The notes below the pieces were generated by a model. That model did not search any database. It saw only the letters and a program-made list of their open reading frames with translations, and was not told where the DNA came from. The position numbers and the translations under genes are program-made. DNA of 64,000 bases from a virus. The number at the start of each line of letters is the position of its first letter. Position 1 is the stretch's first letter. The DNA lies in IMG/VR virus record IMGVR_UViG_3300042463_000877, positions 24,403 to 88,402 of that record; one strand, given 5' to 3'. This document shows positions 1 through 8,911 of this stretch, piece by piece.

Positions 1-2105
1 TTTCATCACCAACAACCTTAAGTAATGTATATGTTAATCAAATTGGTCAAGGATATGTTAGTGGCGATACTTTAACATTTAACGGATTATTATTTGGTGG
101 TGCTATACCACAAGATAATGTTACATTACAAATTAATACTACTAATGGTGGTAATAATATTGCAATTGGTGGTGGTTGTTTAAATACCGCATATAGAAAT
201 ACGTCAACAATTGGTGGTGGGTGTAGAAATATAAGTAGTGCAAATTGTTCAACAATTGGTGGTGGTCGTTGTAATATTATAAATATTGATTCTTGTTATT
301 CAACAATAAGTGGTGGTAGACAAAATACAACTTATGGTTGTTATAGTACAATATCTGGTGGTAGATGTAATGAAGGTGGTGTTAGAAATGGTGTAAGCGG
401 TGTTTATAACCAAACATACACAGGAGGAACACTTAATGGATTATTTACAAATATACAACCAACCTCAACAAATTCACTTTATGGTTTTGCTGCAACTTTT
501 AATTTTCAATTCTTTTTAGGAACACTTAATAATGTTACGGTTAACAATAGAGGAAATTTTTATGAATCAAATGATTTATTTTTCTTTGATGGTAGTATAT
601 TTGGCGGAACATCTGGAATTGATGATGTAACATTTAATGTAAATACAACAACAAATAACTATGCAACTATTGCCGGTGGATGTCAAAATACTGCATCTGG
701 AGAATACTCAACAATAAGTGGTGGTTATGAAAATACAACATCTGCTGATTACTCAACAATTGCCGGTGGTGCAAATAATACAATATCAACATATAGCGAA
801 TATGCAACAATCGGTGGTGGTGATGATAACACAATTATAGGTAGTGAAACTGCAACAATTGCCGGAGGAGAAAATAACACAATTACAACAAATAGTGATT
901 ATTCATTTATTGGTGGTGGTTTTGATAATGTTGTAAAAAGTTCTTTTTCATCAATTGTTGGTGGATGTAACAATACCGCAAGTAGTTACAACTCATTTAT
1001 TGGTGGTGGAGAAAATAACGTTTCTGGAATAAATAATTATGTTAGTGGAATACCTGGTTTTACATATACTGGTGGAACTTTAAATAGTTCTTATGGTAGT
1101 ATTGCACCAACATCAACATCAAGTGGTACCGGATCTGGAGCATACTTTAGTTTTGATTTTGTTCTTGGTGTATTACAAACCGTTCAAATACAAAACGGAG
1201 GTTCTGGGTATTCTAATGGTGAAACACTATATTTTAACGGTGGATTATTTGGTGGATCTTCACCTTTGGATGATGTTTGGTTAAATATCCAAACACAAAA
1301 CAATACTCATGCAACCGTAAGTGGTGGACGAAATAACACATCAAGTGGTCGGTATTCAACAGTAAGTGGTGGAATAAATAACACATCAAGTGGATATCGC
1401 TCAACTGTAAGTGGTGGATATTGTAACACATCAACTGGAAATTCTGCAACCGTAAGTGGTGGGTATGTTAACACATCAAGTGGAAATTATTCAACAATAA
1501 GTGGAGGTTATCAAAACACATCAAGTGGGGCTGGCTCGACCGTAAGTGGTGGATATAGAAACACATCAAGTTGTAATTATTCAACCGTAAGTGGTGGTGT
1601 TTGTAACACAGCAAGTGGAGATATTTCAACTGTAAGTGGTGGTGTTTGTAACACAGCAAGCGGTTGTTATTCAACTATTGGTGGTGGTGGTTCATCATCT
1701 GGATATTCTGGACATTTAGCATTAGGTTGCTTTTCAACAGTAAGTGGTGGTAATAGAAATACAACAAGCGGAGGTTATTCAACTGTAAGTGGTGGACGAA
1801 ATAACACATCAAGTGGAGATGTTTCAACTGTAGGTGGTGGAAATATTAACACAGCAAACGGACCACTTTCGACAATTAGTGGTGGGTATTGTAATACGAT
1901 AAATAATCAATTTAGTGGTATACTTGGTGGTTGTAATAATAAAATTGTAAACGATTGTTCTTTTATTATTGGAAATGGGATTACTAGTACTGCTGCAAAC
2001 ACAACACACGTAAATTGTTTACACATCAGTAATATACCAACAAGTTCGGTAGGTCTTGCACCAGGAACAGTATGGAGTAACGGAGGAGTATTAAATATAG
2101 CGTAA
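1..2105 (+). CDS. Tail fibre / adhesin with YadA-head-like repeats (5' end outside window)
   Basis: One reading frame is open from base 3 to the TAA at 2103-2105. The first in-frame ATG is only at 1266, so this is the 3' part of a longer gene, not a gene starting at 1266. The product is almost entirely 14-15-residue repeats of the form STVSGGxxNTSSGxY, the pattern of trimeric autotransporter (YadA-type) head domains, which form left-handed beta-rolls in trimers. Three copies of a different module of about 90 residues interrupt the repeats. The C-terminus (HISNIPTSSVGLAPGTVW, then SNGGVLNIA) is of a type common at the ends of phage fibre proteins; I see no intramolecular chaperone domain. Role inferred: receptor-binding fibre. 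A second head-repeat fibre lies at 61951-63651. Confidence 0.85.
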   Translation, partial: SSPTTLSNVYVNQIGQGYVSGDTLTFNGLLFGGAIPQDNVTLQINTTNGGNNIAIGGGCLNTAYRNTSTIGGGCRNISSANCSTIGGGRCNIINIDSCYSTISGGRQNTTYGCYSTISGGRCNEGGVRNGVSGVYNQTYTGGTLNGLFTNIQPTSTNSLYGFAATFNFQFFLGTLNNVTVNNRGNFYESNDLFFFDGSIFGGTSGIDDVTFNVNTTTNNYATIAGGCQNTASGEYSTISGGYENTTSADYSTIAGGANNTISTYSEYATIGGGDDNTIIGSETATIAGGENNTITTNSDYSFIGGGFDNVVKSSFSSIVGGCNNTASSYNSFIGGGENNVSGINNYVSGIPGFTYTGGTLNSSYGSIAPTSTSSGTGSGAYFSFDFVLGVLQTVQIQNGGSGYSNGETLYFNGGLFGGSSPLDDVWLNIQTQNNTHATVSGGRNNTSSGRYSTVSGGINNTSSGYRSTVSGGYCNTSTGNSATVSGGYVNTSSGNYSTISGGYQNTSSGAGSTVSGGYRNTSSCNYSTVSGGVCNTASGDISTVSGGVCNTASGCYSTIGGGGSSSGYSGHLALGCFSTVSGGNRNTTSGGYSTVSGGRNNTSSGDVSTVGGGNINTANGPLSTISGGYCNTINNQFSGILGGCNNKIVNDCSFIIGNGITSTAANTTHVNCLHISNIPTSSVGLAPGTVWSNGGVLNIA
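385..655 (+). repeat. Inserted fibre module, copy 2 of 3
   Basis: This segment encodes a non-head module containing GGTLNGLF, FFLGTLNNVTVNN and SIFGGTSGIDDVTFNVNT. It aligns by eye with the module at about 1024-1310 and with a partial copy at 1-160 (pattern: V-x-V, then G-x-x-Y-x-S, F-x-G, FGG, DDV). Confidence 0.7.
1024..1310 (+). repeat. Inserted fibre module, copy 3 of 3
   Basis: Encodes TGGTLNSSYGSIAPTS, FVLGVLQTVQIQNGGSGY and GGLFGGSSPLDDVWLNIQT. It is the same module as at 385-655, diverged but collinear. It separates two blocks of head repeats. Confidence 0.7.
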
Positions 2106-2128
2106 TAAATAAAAATAAAACAAAAAAA

Positions 2129-2311
2129 ATGGAAATCAAATTATTATTTAAGTATGAAGAACCAATTACAATTGGTGAACACAAAGTAAAAGCGATTAGA
2201 CAAGTTCCAAGAGGAATTAGATTCAGAACTGAAAATGGACCAGTTCTTAAAGAGGTTGAATTTAAAGAAGTTTGGACTGAGCAAGAATTACACGCTTTAT
2301 TGTTAAATTAA
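2129..2311 (+). CDS. Small hypothetical protein (60 aa)
   Basis: The ATG follows an A-rich leader (AAAATAAAACAAAAAAA), the usual start context in this genome, 23 nt after the fibre stop. The product is 60 residues, charged and soluble-looking, with no Cys, signal peptide or membrane segment. It begins MEIKLLFKYEEPITIGEHKV and ends EQELHALLLN. I do not recognise a family. It is probably co-transcribed with the fibre gene, since a hairpin terminator follows 13 nt after its stop. It could be a fibre-assembly accessory protein, but only position suggests that. Confidence 0.7.
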   Translation: MEIKLLFKYEEPITIGEHKVKAIRQVPRGIRFRTENGPVLKEVEFKEVWTEQELHALLLN

Positions 2312-2323
2312 AAAATTAAACCC

Positions 2324-2349
2324 ACCCCAATCAAAAGTTGGGGTTTTTT
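2324..2349 (+). terminator. Rho-independent terminator after fibre/small-protein unit
   Basis: ACCCCAA (2324-2330) pairs with TTGGGGT (2338-2344) across a 7-nt loop and is followed by a T run to 2349. Confidence 0.85.
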
Positions 2350-2351
2350 AT

Positions 2352-2380
2352 TTGACATTAGTTAGGTAAATCAATATATT
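2352..2380 (+). promoter_or_regulatory. Sigma70-like promoter for DNA polymerase
   Basis: TTGACA at 2352-2357 and TATATT at 2375-2380 are separated by exactly 17 nt, directly after the terminator. Transcription would start near 2387, only about 10 nt before the first possible ATG (2397). Confidence 0.6.
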
Positions 2381-2396
2381 TATTTAGGTAAGGTAA

Positions 2397-5237
2397 ATGT
2401 CGTTTTACACGACAGCAAATGAACCACTCAAAAAATATATTATGATTACAGCAGAAGAAATTAAATCGTTTCTAGAAGGAAACGACCCTGAAGAACACAT
2501 TGTGGCAATAGAGTTTGATTATCAAAAAGACCACATTTATAAAATCAAAGAAGTACCCGAAAAGGGAAAATCAATCGTTAGAGATAGTTTAATAGCATTT
2601 GCGTGGGTCGGTGACTTACGTGGACTTAACTTTTATCAAGGTTCAAAAGCATTACAAAAAGAAGCAATGTCCAAATACGGAATTGTTATTGAGAAGTTAA
2701 GAACAGACGGAAATGAACAATTAGAAAAAGGTTTAACATTCCTTGTTAAATCATTAAAAGGGTATAGAGCTCTATCACAATTTTTTAGAGATGGTGGTAT
2801 AGATCCTTGGGGTGAAAAAGCAAAAGACAAGTTTTTAATGTTAACACCGACAGAACAATTCTTAGTTTCAAAAGAAAAAAGGTTGTTTAAAGGATTTGAA
2901 GATTACAATGATATCACAAGACTTGTATTTGACCTTGAGACCACATCTCTAGAACCTAGAGATGGGAGAATCTTTATGATTGGAATTAAAACAAATAAAG
3001 GTTATAGAAAAGTAATTGAATGCTCAAATGAAGACGAAGAACGAAAAGGTCTTGTTGAGTTCTTTAAAATTATAGACGAAATAAAACCATCAATCATTTC
3101 TGGTTATAACTCAGCAAACTTTGACTGGTATTGGATTTACGAAAGATGTAAGATGTTAAATCTTGATATTAAAAAAATTGCAAAGTCACTTCACGGTGAA
3201 AGGTCAATCACACAAAAAGATTCAATGTTAAAACTTGGTAATGAGGTTGAGAAATTTACCCAAACTCAAATGTGGGGTTATAACATTATTGATATTATAC
3301 ATTCAGTTCGTAGAGCACAAGCAATTAATTCGTCAATCAAAGAGGCGGGTCTTAAATACATCACAAAATTTATTGATGGTGAAGCTGCTGACCGAGTGTA
3401 CATAGACCACGATAAGATTGGTTCTTTATACAAAGAAAAAAACTTATACTGGTTAAATATAGAAAACGGTAAATATAAAAAGGTTGGTGTAGATGAGAAG
3501 ATAGATGAGGTTTGTTCAAGAAGAACTGACATCTATATTCAAACAACGGGTGATGATATTGTTGAACGTTACCTTGACGATGACTTAGAAGAGACGCTAC
3601 TTGTTGATGAAGAATTTAACCAAGGGTCCTTTCTTCTAGCATCACTTCTTCCAACAACATATGAAAGAGTATCAACAATGGGTACAGCCACAATCTGGAA
3701 GCTTGTAATGCTTGCCTGGTCGTATAAGAATGGTCTTGCAATTCCAGCAAAAAAAGAAAAAAGAAACTTTGTTGGTGGATTATCAAGATTATTAAAGACT
3801 GGTTATTCAAAAGACGTATTAAAACTTGACTACTCATCCCTTTATCCTTCAATTCAATTAACACACGATGTATTCCCAGAATCGGACATAACTGGTGTAA
3901 TGAAAGGTTTATTATCTTATTTTAGGGATAGCCGTATTATGTATAAGAACTTGGCATCAGAATACAAATCAATTGATAAAAAGAAGGCCAAATCTTATGA
4001 TACAAAACAGTTACCAATTAAGATTTTTATTAACTCTTTATTTGGTGCTCTTTCCGCCCCACAAGTATTTCCGTGGGGTGATATGGATATGGGAGAACAA
4101 ATTACTTGTACTGGTAGACAGTATTTAAGACAGATGTTAAAATTCTTTATGAAAAGAGGGTACACTCCACTTGTATGTGATACGGACGGTATGAACTTTT
4201 CATTACCAGATGGGGGAGTTGAGGATAGAAAATACATTGGTCGTGGATTAAATTGGTTAGTTAAAGAAGGAAAAGAATATACTGGGTATGATGCTGATGT
4301 GGCCGAATTTAACGACCGGTTCATGCGTGGTACAATGGGTCTTGATTGTGACGGAACTTGGGATTCTTGTATTAACTTAGCTCGTAAAAACTATGCAACA
4401 TTAGAACATAATGGTAAAGTAAAACTTACAGGAAATACAATTAAATCTAAAAAGATGCCAAAGTATATTGAGTTATTTTTAGATAAAGGAGTTAAACTAT
4501 TACTTAATGGTAATGGACAAGGGTTTGTTGAATGGTACTATGAATACCTACAAAAAATATTTGACCAAAAAATTCCTTTAATGGATATCGCAAGTAAGGC
4601 AAAAATTAAACAATCAATTGATGACTACATCAAAAGAAGTAAAACTAAAACAAAGGCCGGTGCTTTAATGTCACGACAAGCCCATATGGAACTTGCAATA
4701 AATGAAGGTCTTAATGTTAATCTTGGTGATGTAATCTATTATGTAAACAACGGAACAAAAGCTTCACACGGTGATGTTCAGAAAGTTAATAAACCAAAGA
4801 AAGGGTGGAATGACGAACAACTAAAAACTTTCTTTTCAAATACAAAATTAAATCCAGATACGATAGAATCTGTTATACAACTTAACTGTTATAGAATTAA
4901 TCCCCAAGAATTAGAAAGTAACCCAGGACTTACTGGTGAATATAATATTCAAAGAGCGATTGCAACATTTAATAAAAGAGTGGAACCATTACTTGTTGTT
5001 TTTAAAGAAGAAGTAAGAGATGGACTTTTAGTTAAGAATCCAGAAGAAAGACCATTCTTTACAAAAGACCAGTGTGAATTAATTAATGGAGTTCCATTTG
5101 AGGAAAAAGATCAGGATGATATACAAAAAGACCTCATCGATATGGAAAAGGGAGAAGTTGAGTTTTGGGAAAATGTTGGTATAAACCCACAATATATTTA
5201 CGAATTAGCAGAAGAAGGGTGGGAAGAATATATTTAA
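2397..5237 (+). CDS. 43: Family B DNA polymerase (T4 gp43-like)
   Basis: Replicative DNA polymerase with 3'-5' proofreading exonuclease. Exonuclease motifs: DLETT near residue 180 (Exo I), NSANFD near 240 (Exo II) and YLDDD near 390 (Exo III). Polymerase motifs: DYSSLYPS near 478 (motif A), KIFINSLFG near 541 (motif B) and DTDG near 595 (motif C, metal-binding Asp). Length (946 aa) is near T4 gp43 (898 aa). The start could be ATG 2397 (peptide begins MSFYTTANE, like many T4-type polymerases) or ATG 2442 (MITAEEIKSFLEG). The predicted promoter gives 2397 only a very short leader, so the start is uncertain. Its stop overlaps the stop of the convergent minus-strand gene in the tetramer TTAA (5234-5237). 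Confidence 0.95.
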   Translation: MSFYTTANEPLKKYIMITAEEIKSFLEGNDPEEHIVAIEFDYQKDHIYKIKEVPEKGKSIVRDSLIAFAWVGDLRGLNFYQGSKALQKEAMSKYGIVIEKLRTDGNEQLEKGLTFLVKSLKGYRALSQFFRDGGIDPWGEKAKDKFLMLTPTEQFLVSKEKRLFKGFEDYNDITRLVFDLETTSLEPRDGRIFMIGIKTNKGYRKVIECSNEDEERKGLVEFFKIIDEIKPSIISGYNSANFDWYWIYERCKMLNLDIKKIAKSLHGERSITQKDSMLKLGNEVEKFTQTQMWGYNIIDIIHSVRRAQAINSSIKEAGLKYITKFIDGEAADRVYIDHDKIGSLYKEKNLYWLNIENGKYKKVGVDEKIDEVCSRRTDIYIQTTGDDIVERYLDDDLEETLLVDEEFNQGSFLLASLLPTTYERVSTMGTATIWKLVMLAWSYKNGLAIPAKKEKRNFVGGLSRLLKTGYSKDVLKLDYSSLYPSIQLTHDVFPESDITGVMKGLLSYFRDSRIMYKNLASEYKSIDKKKAKSYDTKQLPIKIFINSLFGALSAPQVFPWGDMDMGEQITCTGRQYLRQMLKFFMKRGYTPLVCDTDGMNFSLPDGGVEDRKYIGRGLNWLVKEGKEYTGYDADVAEFNDRFMRGTMGLDCDGTWDSCINLARKNYATLEHNGKVKLTGNTIKSKKMPKYIELFLDKGVKLLLNGNGQGFVEWYYEYLQKIFDQKIPLMDIASKAKIKQSIDDYIKRSKTKTKAGALMSRQAHMELAINEGLNVNLGDVIYYVNNGTKASHGDVQKVNKPKKGWNDEQLKTFFSNTKLNPDTIESVIQLNCYRINPQELESNPGLTGEYNIQRAIATFNKRVEPLLVVFKEEVRDGLLVKNPEERPFFTKDQCELINGVPFEEKDQDDIQKDLIDMEKGEVEFWENVGINPQYIYELAEEGWEEYI

Positions 5238-5608
5238 CCAAGTTTTAAACCGTCACTTGATAGGATATACCAGTTTCCTTCAACAAACTGAAACTGAACA
5301 CAAGCTCCTTTTTCTAAAAGGAGTTCATCCCATTCTTCATCAATTTGACCAATATCAGTTTTTACAATAACACTAGATAAAGATTTTATTGTAATTTTAG
5401 AACTTGTTTCAGAATTTAAAGTAACTTCGGATTGTTCTACGTTTCTTACAATTAATAAAGATTCTTCACCAGTTTTATAAATTGGTTCTGAAATTACTTT
5501 ATTAGTAACTTGTGGTACCACCACAACCTCACTTGGTATTTCAATCGGAATATGTGTTTGATATTTTACAATATTTTTTCTTGGTGTTATGTTTTCAACT
5601 CTTATCAT
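5234..5608 (-). CDS. Hypothetical protein (124 aa) paired with virion structural gene
   Basis: The start ATG overlaps the stop of the upstream minus-strand gene by 4 nt (ATGA type), so translation is probably coupled. The product is beta-rich, with hydrophobic/Thr/Val strands and no membrane segment. It begins MIRVENITPRKNIVKYQTHI and has a C-terminal half with GACVQFQFVEGNWYILSSDG, which looks like a small beta-barrel. I do not recognise a family. Coupling to the structural gene suggests a small virion protein such as a decoration or connector accessory. The stop codon shares the TTAA tetramer with the convergent polymerase gene. Confidence 0.75.
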   Translation of the reverse strand: MIRVENITPRKNIVKYQTHIPIEIPSEVVVVPQVTNKVISEPIYKTGEESLLIVRNVEQSEVTLNSETSSKITIKSLSSVIVKTDIGQIDEEWDELLLEKGACVQFQFVEGNWYILSSDGLKLG

Positions 5609-6732
5609 ATCACATAAATTTGTCTTGGCATAGCTCTAAACTTGAGCTGTTTATTTAAGTTTTCAGCAAGTAATGCTTCACGTTCCATAACTTTTTCTGG
5701 TTTCAATCTTGTAAGTCTTCCTTCAGCACCAATAAGTTCATCAATAAGTTTTGTCTTTTCATCTTTAGCTTCAGTTGCCAGTGATGTGTAATCCATAGTT
5801 AAATCACCACCTTCACCTGTTTTTAAGTTTCCACTAAACTTACCTCGTACTCTAGATAATGTTTCCTTACAATAAGCAATAAACCATCTTCTAACCCAAA
5901 CTTGTGCTGGATTATTTAAATCGTTCCAACCCATTTTATCAAATGGAACATCCGATGGTAGTCTTATTATGTCTGGATTTTCAGCCAAACATTTATCTCT
6001 ATCACCACCATCATCGTAATACCAATACCAAACTCTACCTCTCATTAATGTCCCATTACCAAAGTCAAATTTACCACCAGGTGTATTCATTAAATGAACA
6101 GCTTTTTTACCTTCTGGTAATGCTGTTACACGATATGTTAATTCACCGGCAATAATTCTTCTTTGTATGTTAATTTCTTGCATTCTTAATAACATATCAA
6201 AAGCTGGCATCATAAAATAACTACCACCCATATTACCCATTTGAGCTAAACCTCCACCTCCTCCGAGACCTCCACCAACACCTAAAGATCCAAAAGACCA
6301 AGGGTCAAATACCATATTATTTAATTCTGGTGGAGAATACCATAACAATTCGTTTAATTCACGACCAGCGGGAATTTCATATATCTGTTGTTTAGGTACT
6401 AATTGTATATAATCCTTTTTCAACACAGAGTCACCACCAGCTTGTAGACCTACGATTTTTGAATAGGCATATGTGTATCTTGTTTCATAATCAAGACTTC
6501 TAGTTGTAAAAGCTTTTGTTAATGATTGTGTGTCTAAATTAAGATTATAAAGTGCGGTCCATTGTGATTCAATTAACCAGTCTTGAACATATTGTGAATA
6601 CTCGTCGATAGAAAATTCTAAAAGAGTGTCCATTTGTTCATCTTCTAACTCAACACTTCTAAGTGGTGCACCAAGTAAATGCCTTACTTTTGTGTATAAT
6701 TTACTTCTGTTTGGTTCATCAATAATTGCCAT
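5605..6732 (-). CDS. Conserved T4-type virion structural protein (connector/neck-like)
   Basis: 375 residues. The N-terminus (KVRHLLGAPLRSVELEDEQM) resembles the LGxPxxxxELxDEQ opening of phage connector-like structural proteins. The middle has IYEIPAGRELNELLWYS. A Gly/Met-rich loop (GGGLGGGGG) lies around residues 150-170. The last third (RVRGKFSGNL, LTMDYTSLATEAKDEK, EREALLAENLNKQLKFR) matches the pattern of a virion structural family found in T4-like phages. Role inferred: head-tail junction or neck. The start ATG lies behind a minus-strand TATTTATA element. It is separated from the SOD fusion by about 30 nt and coupled to the 124-aa gene downstream. The exact T4 counterpart is not certain. 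Confidence 0.75.
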   Translation of the reverse strand: MAIIDEPNRSKLYTKVRHLLGAPLRSVELEDEQMDTLLEFSIDEYSQYVQDWLIESQWTALYNLNLDTQSLTKAFTTRSLDYETRYTYAYSKIVGLQAGGDSVLKKDYIQLVPKQQIYEIPAGRELNELLWYSPPELNNMVFDPWSFGSLGVGGGLGGGGGLAQMGNMGGSYFMMPAFDMLLRMQEINIQRRIIAGELTYRVTALPEGKKAVHLMNTPGGKFDFGNGTLMRGRVWYWYYDDGGDRDKCLAENPDIIRLPSDVPFDKMGWNDLNNPAQVWVRRWFIAYCKETLSRVRGKFSGNLKTGEGGDLTMDYTSLATEAKDEKTKLIDELIGAEGRLTRLKPEKVMEREALLAENLNKQLKFRAMPRQIYVI

Positions 6733-6763
6733 TGTGATTTTTTTATATAAATATCACAATAAA

Positions 6764-8860
6764 TTATTTTAGTATTCTTCTTACGTCTATTTTGAATCTT
6801 TCATTTCTAGAAAGGTTCCTAATTATATCTTGTGGGATGTTATCACCTAATTTACCAACACCATATTTTTGACCTAAGTTATTAAATAAATCAAGAACTT
6901 CTTTTGTTTTATCGTCACCTAATAAAAATTCTGAATATTCTTGGGTTGATATTTCTGGAAACTTTATTGCACCTCTTTGTGGTGCCACATCAGAATTGGT
7001 TAATTTTAATATCTTTGTTGAAAATCTTATTTGTTGTGAATTTTTTGATTTTGGTGCTGTCGTCATACCAGGTAATTTAAGAATGTTTTTAATGGCATTC
7101 TTATCATAATAATATAGTGATATATTATAACTTTCATTTGGAACTCCTAATAACATACCGTCAATATCACTTAATAAGTACTCAATTAAATCTTCGGCAA
7201 CATTAACAATGTCTTGGTTTTGACTGCTAATCAACTGAGCAATAAAATTAGACTCACTTTCGATTGACTGTAAATATTTTTTATTTTCTTCACTACCGGT
7301 GTATGAATTAATATACCCAGAAAGTGATGCTTTAATTCCTTTCAAAACCGGTGACTCACTTGTGTTTCTTACTATCTTACAAGAAATCTTTAATCCTTCT
7401 GGTGTTACTAAATCATAAGGTGTGTTTAAACCAGAAGAAATTTGTCCACCAAGTAAACCAGAAATCAACGCTTCAAAATCTAAACCTCTAGATCTACTTC
7501 TAATAAATCTTTGGTAATAATTATTAAATCTAAATCTTGTTCTTTCTGATGTTTCAGATAAATCTAAATTCATAAGACCTTCTATTGTTCTATTAAATTT
7601 TAAACCACGTTCTTCAATTTCAGTTGTTATAATATTATTAATAGCAACTTCAGCGGCTTCAGCATCTAAAGGAATTAATCTAATTTTTTGTAGTTCTCTA
7701 TTCATCGCTCGTTTAACATCGGGTTCAAACTCTTCACTTTCTAATAGAACCCTCAAATATGTTTCGTTTAATTTTTTCTTAGATTTACCAACATAAAGTT
7801 CATTAACAAATTCCCAATTTATATGGTTCCAGAACTTTTTAATGTATTCATCTCTTTTATTTCTATATCTAAGATAATATGCGTGTTCCCACAAATCAAG
7901 ACCAAGAAGTGGATATCCACCATCTTTAATAATATTCATAAGTGGATTATCTTGGTTTGGTGTGGACATAATTTTTAATCTATTTGTCTTTGTTAAAACA
8001 AGCCAAACCCAACCAGAACCAAACCTTTCTTTAGCAACTTCATTAAACTCGTCCTTCATTTTTTTAATATTACCATATTGTTTGGTAATTTTTTCAAAAA
8101 TCTCACCTTTTGGGATTTGTTTTTTTGGTGATAACATTTTCCAAAACAATGCGTGATTAAATGCACCACCTGCGTTGTTTCTAACTTTTGTATCGTACTT
8201 ACTAATAGATTTTATAATATCTTCTAAATCAACATCTTTATAATTTTTTTTAGAAAGAGCATCATTTAATTTTTTAACATAACCTTTATAATGTTTGTTA
8301 TAATGTATGTTCATTGTTTCTGGATCAACAAATTGTTTTAATGCTGAGTACGAATACGGTAACTTTTCAATTCCAATCTTTTTCATCTCTAAAAGAAATT
8401 CTTTTTTGATGTTTTCTTTTTCAGTAATTAAAATATTTTCTTTTAATAAATTAATTTTTTTATTTAAACCTTCATACATCATTTCTTCTTTTTCTGGAAA
8501 TCGTTTTTCAAATTTCTTTAATAAAAAACCGGCTTTAGCATTTGCTTCATCTTCCAAAGGACCACCAATACCATCGTTAGTTGGTTTTTTTCCTTTTACA
8601 TTCATTTGCCATTCGTGTACCCATTCGTGTGCTAAAGTTCTAAAAATATCTCTATTCATTCTTCCTTTAGTTAATATTTTTAATTCAGAATCTTGAGTTC
8701 TACTTCCAGATGTCATTGTACCAAATCTTTCACCAGTAAAAATAATTGTAATTTCTTCTTTTAATGGATATTTTTTTTGTAAAAATTTTATAAAATCGTT
8801 TGCTAACTTTCTGTCTTTTTCGGACATCTCACACTTTATATGTTTTACCTTAACTTTCAT
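6764..8860 (-). CDS. Zincin - Fe/Mn superoxide dismutase - nuclease-like triple fusion
   Basis: 698 residues in three parts. Residues 1-125: metallopeptidase-like, with HEWVH (78-82) and a possible third ligand in LEDEA (E103/E105). Residues about 166-356: a full-length Fe/Mn superoxide dismutase starting at LPYSYSALKQF, with metal ligands H186, H236, D322 and H326 all present (NNAGGAFNHALFW; LDLWEHAYYLRYRN). GG at 231-232 and NQD at 302-304 resemble Mn-type or cambialistic enzymes. Residues about 364-698: a third region whose E463, D483 and SCK (493-495) vaguely resemble a PD-(D/E)xK nuclease with Ser replacing the usual Glu; its activity is doubtful. The joins contain LITE (144-147), FLLE (155-158) and LNETYLRVLLE (364-374), which look like the cargo tag and (I/L)xE cleavage sites. 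It may therefore be a processed polyprotein. The SOD part is certain by motif; the other parts are tentative. Confidence 0.9.
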   Translation of the reverse strand: MKVKVKHIKCEMSEKDRKLANDFIKFLQKKYPLKEEITIIFTGERFGTMTSGSRTQDSELKILTKGRMNRDIFRTLAHEWVHEWQMNVKGKKPTNDGIGGPLEDEANAKAGFLLKKFEKRFPEKEEMMYEGLNKKINLLKENILITEKENIKKEFLLEMKKIGIEKLPYSYSALKQFVDPETMNIHYNKHYKGYVKKLNDALSKKNYKDVDLEDIIKSISKYDTKVRNNAGGAFNHALFWKMLSPKKQIPKGEIFEKITKQYGNIKKMKDEFNEVAKERFGSGWVWLVLTKTNRLKIMSTPNQDNPLMNIIKDGGYPLLGLDLWEHAYYLRYRNKRDEYIKKFWNHINWEFVNELYVGKSKKKLNETYLRVLLESEEFEPDVKRAMNRELQKIRLIPLDAEAAEVAINNIITTEIEERGLKFNRTIEGLMNLDLSETSERTRFRFNNYYQRFIRSRSRGLDFEALISGLLGGQISSGLNTPYDLVTPEGLKISCKIVRNTSESPVLKGIKASLSGYINSYTGSEENKKYLQSIESESNFIAQLISSQNQDIVNVAEDLIEYLLSDIDGMLLGVPNESYNISLYYYDKNAIKNILKLPGMTTAPKSKNSQQIRFSTKILKLTNSDVAPQRGAIKFPEISTQEYSEFLLGDDKTKEVLDLFNNLGQKYGVGKLGDNIPQDIIRNLSRNERFKIDVRRILK

Positions 8861-8879
8861 TAACTATAAATATATTATA

Positions 8880-8908
8880 AAATAAAAAACCCCACTTTTA
8901 GGTGGGAT
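8880..8908 (-). terminator. Terminator of the helicase gene (minus strand)
   Basis: On the minus strand, TCCCACC-TAAAA-GTGGGG is followed by TTTTTTATTTT. It lies directly after the helicase stop (8912) and upstream of the SOD-fusion start, so the two minus-strand units are transcribed separately. Confidence 0.75.
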
Positions 8909-8911
8909 TAG

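Larger units (their letters stand above)
160..1960 (+). repeat. Coding tandem head repeats (about 42-45 bp units)
   Basis: Repeats encoding SGG-x-x-N-T-x-S-G-x-x-S-T-V/I run at about 160-380, 660-1025 and 1310-1960. Some units are nearly identical in DNA: the stretch from GTAAGTGGTGG through ACATCAAGTGG at about 1318-1350 recurs at about 1785-1815. The period is a multiple of three and stays in frame, so this is protein repetition, not a non-coding array. Confidence 0.85.

Noticed and set aside
1234-1674. Minus-strand His/Leu-rich ORFs over the fibre repeats
   Set aside because: Periodic His/Leu-rich peptides are the expected antisense of in-frame SGG/NTSSG repeats; no start context or neighbours.
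1318-1870. CRISPR-like regular direct repeats
   Set aside because: Period 42-45 bp with diverged, in-frame coding spacers; YadA-head-type protein repeats, no leader or cas genes.
8307-8696. Plus-strand ORF within the SOD fusion
   Set aside because: Antisense shadow of a clearly conserved SOD/zincin reading frame.
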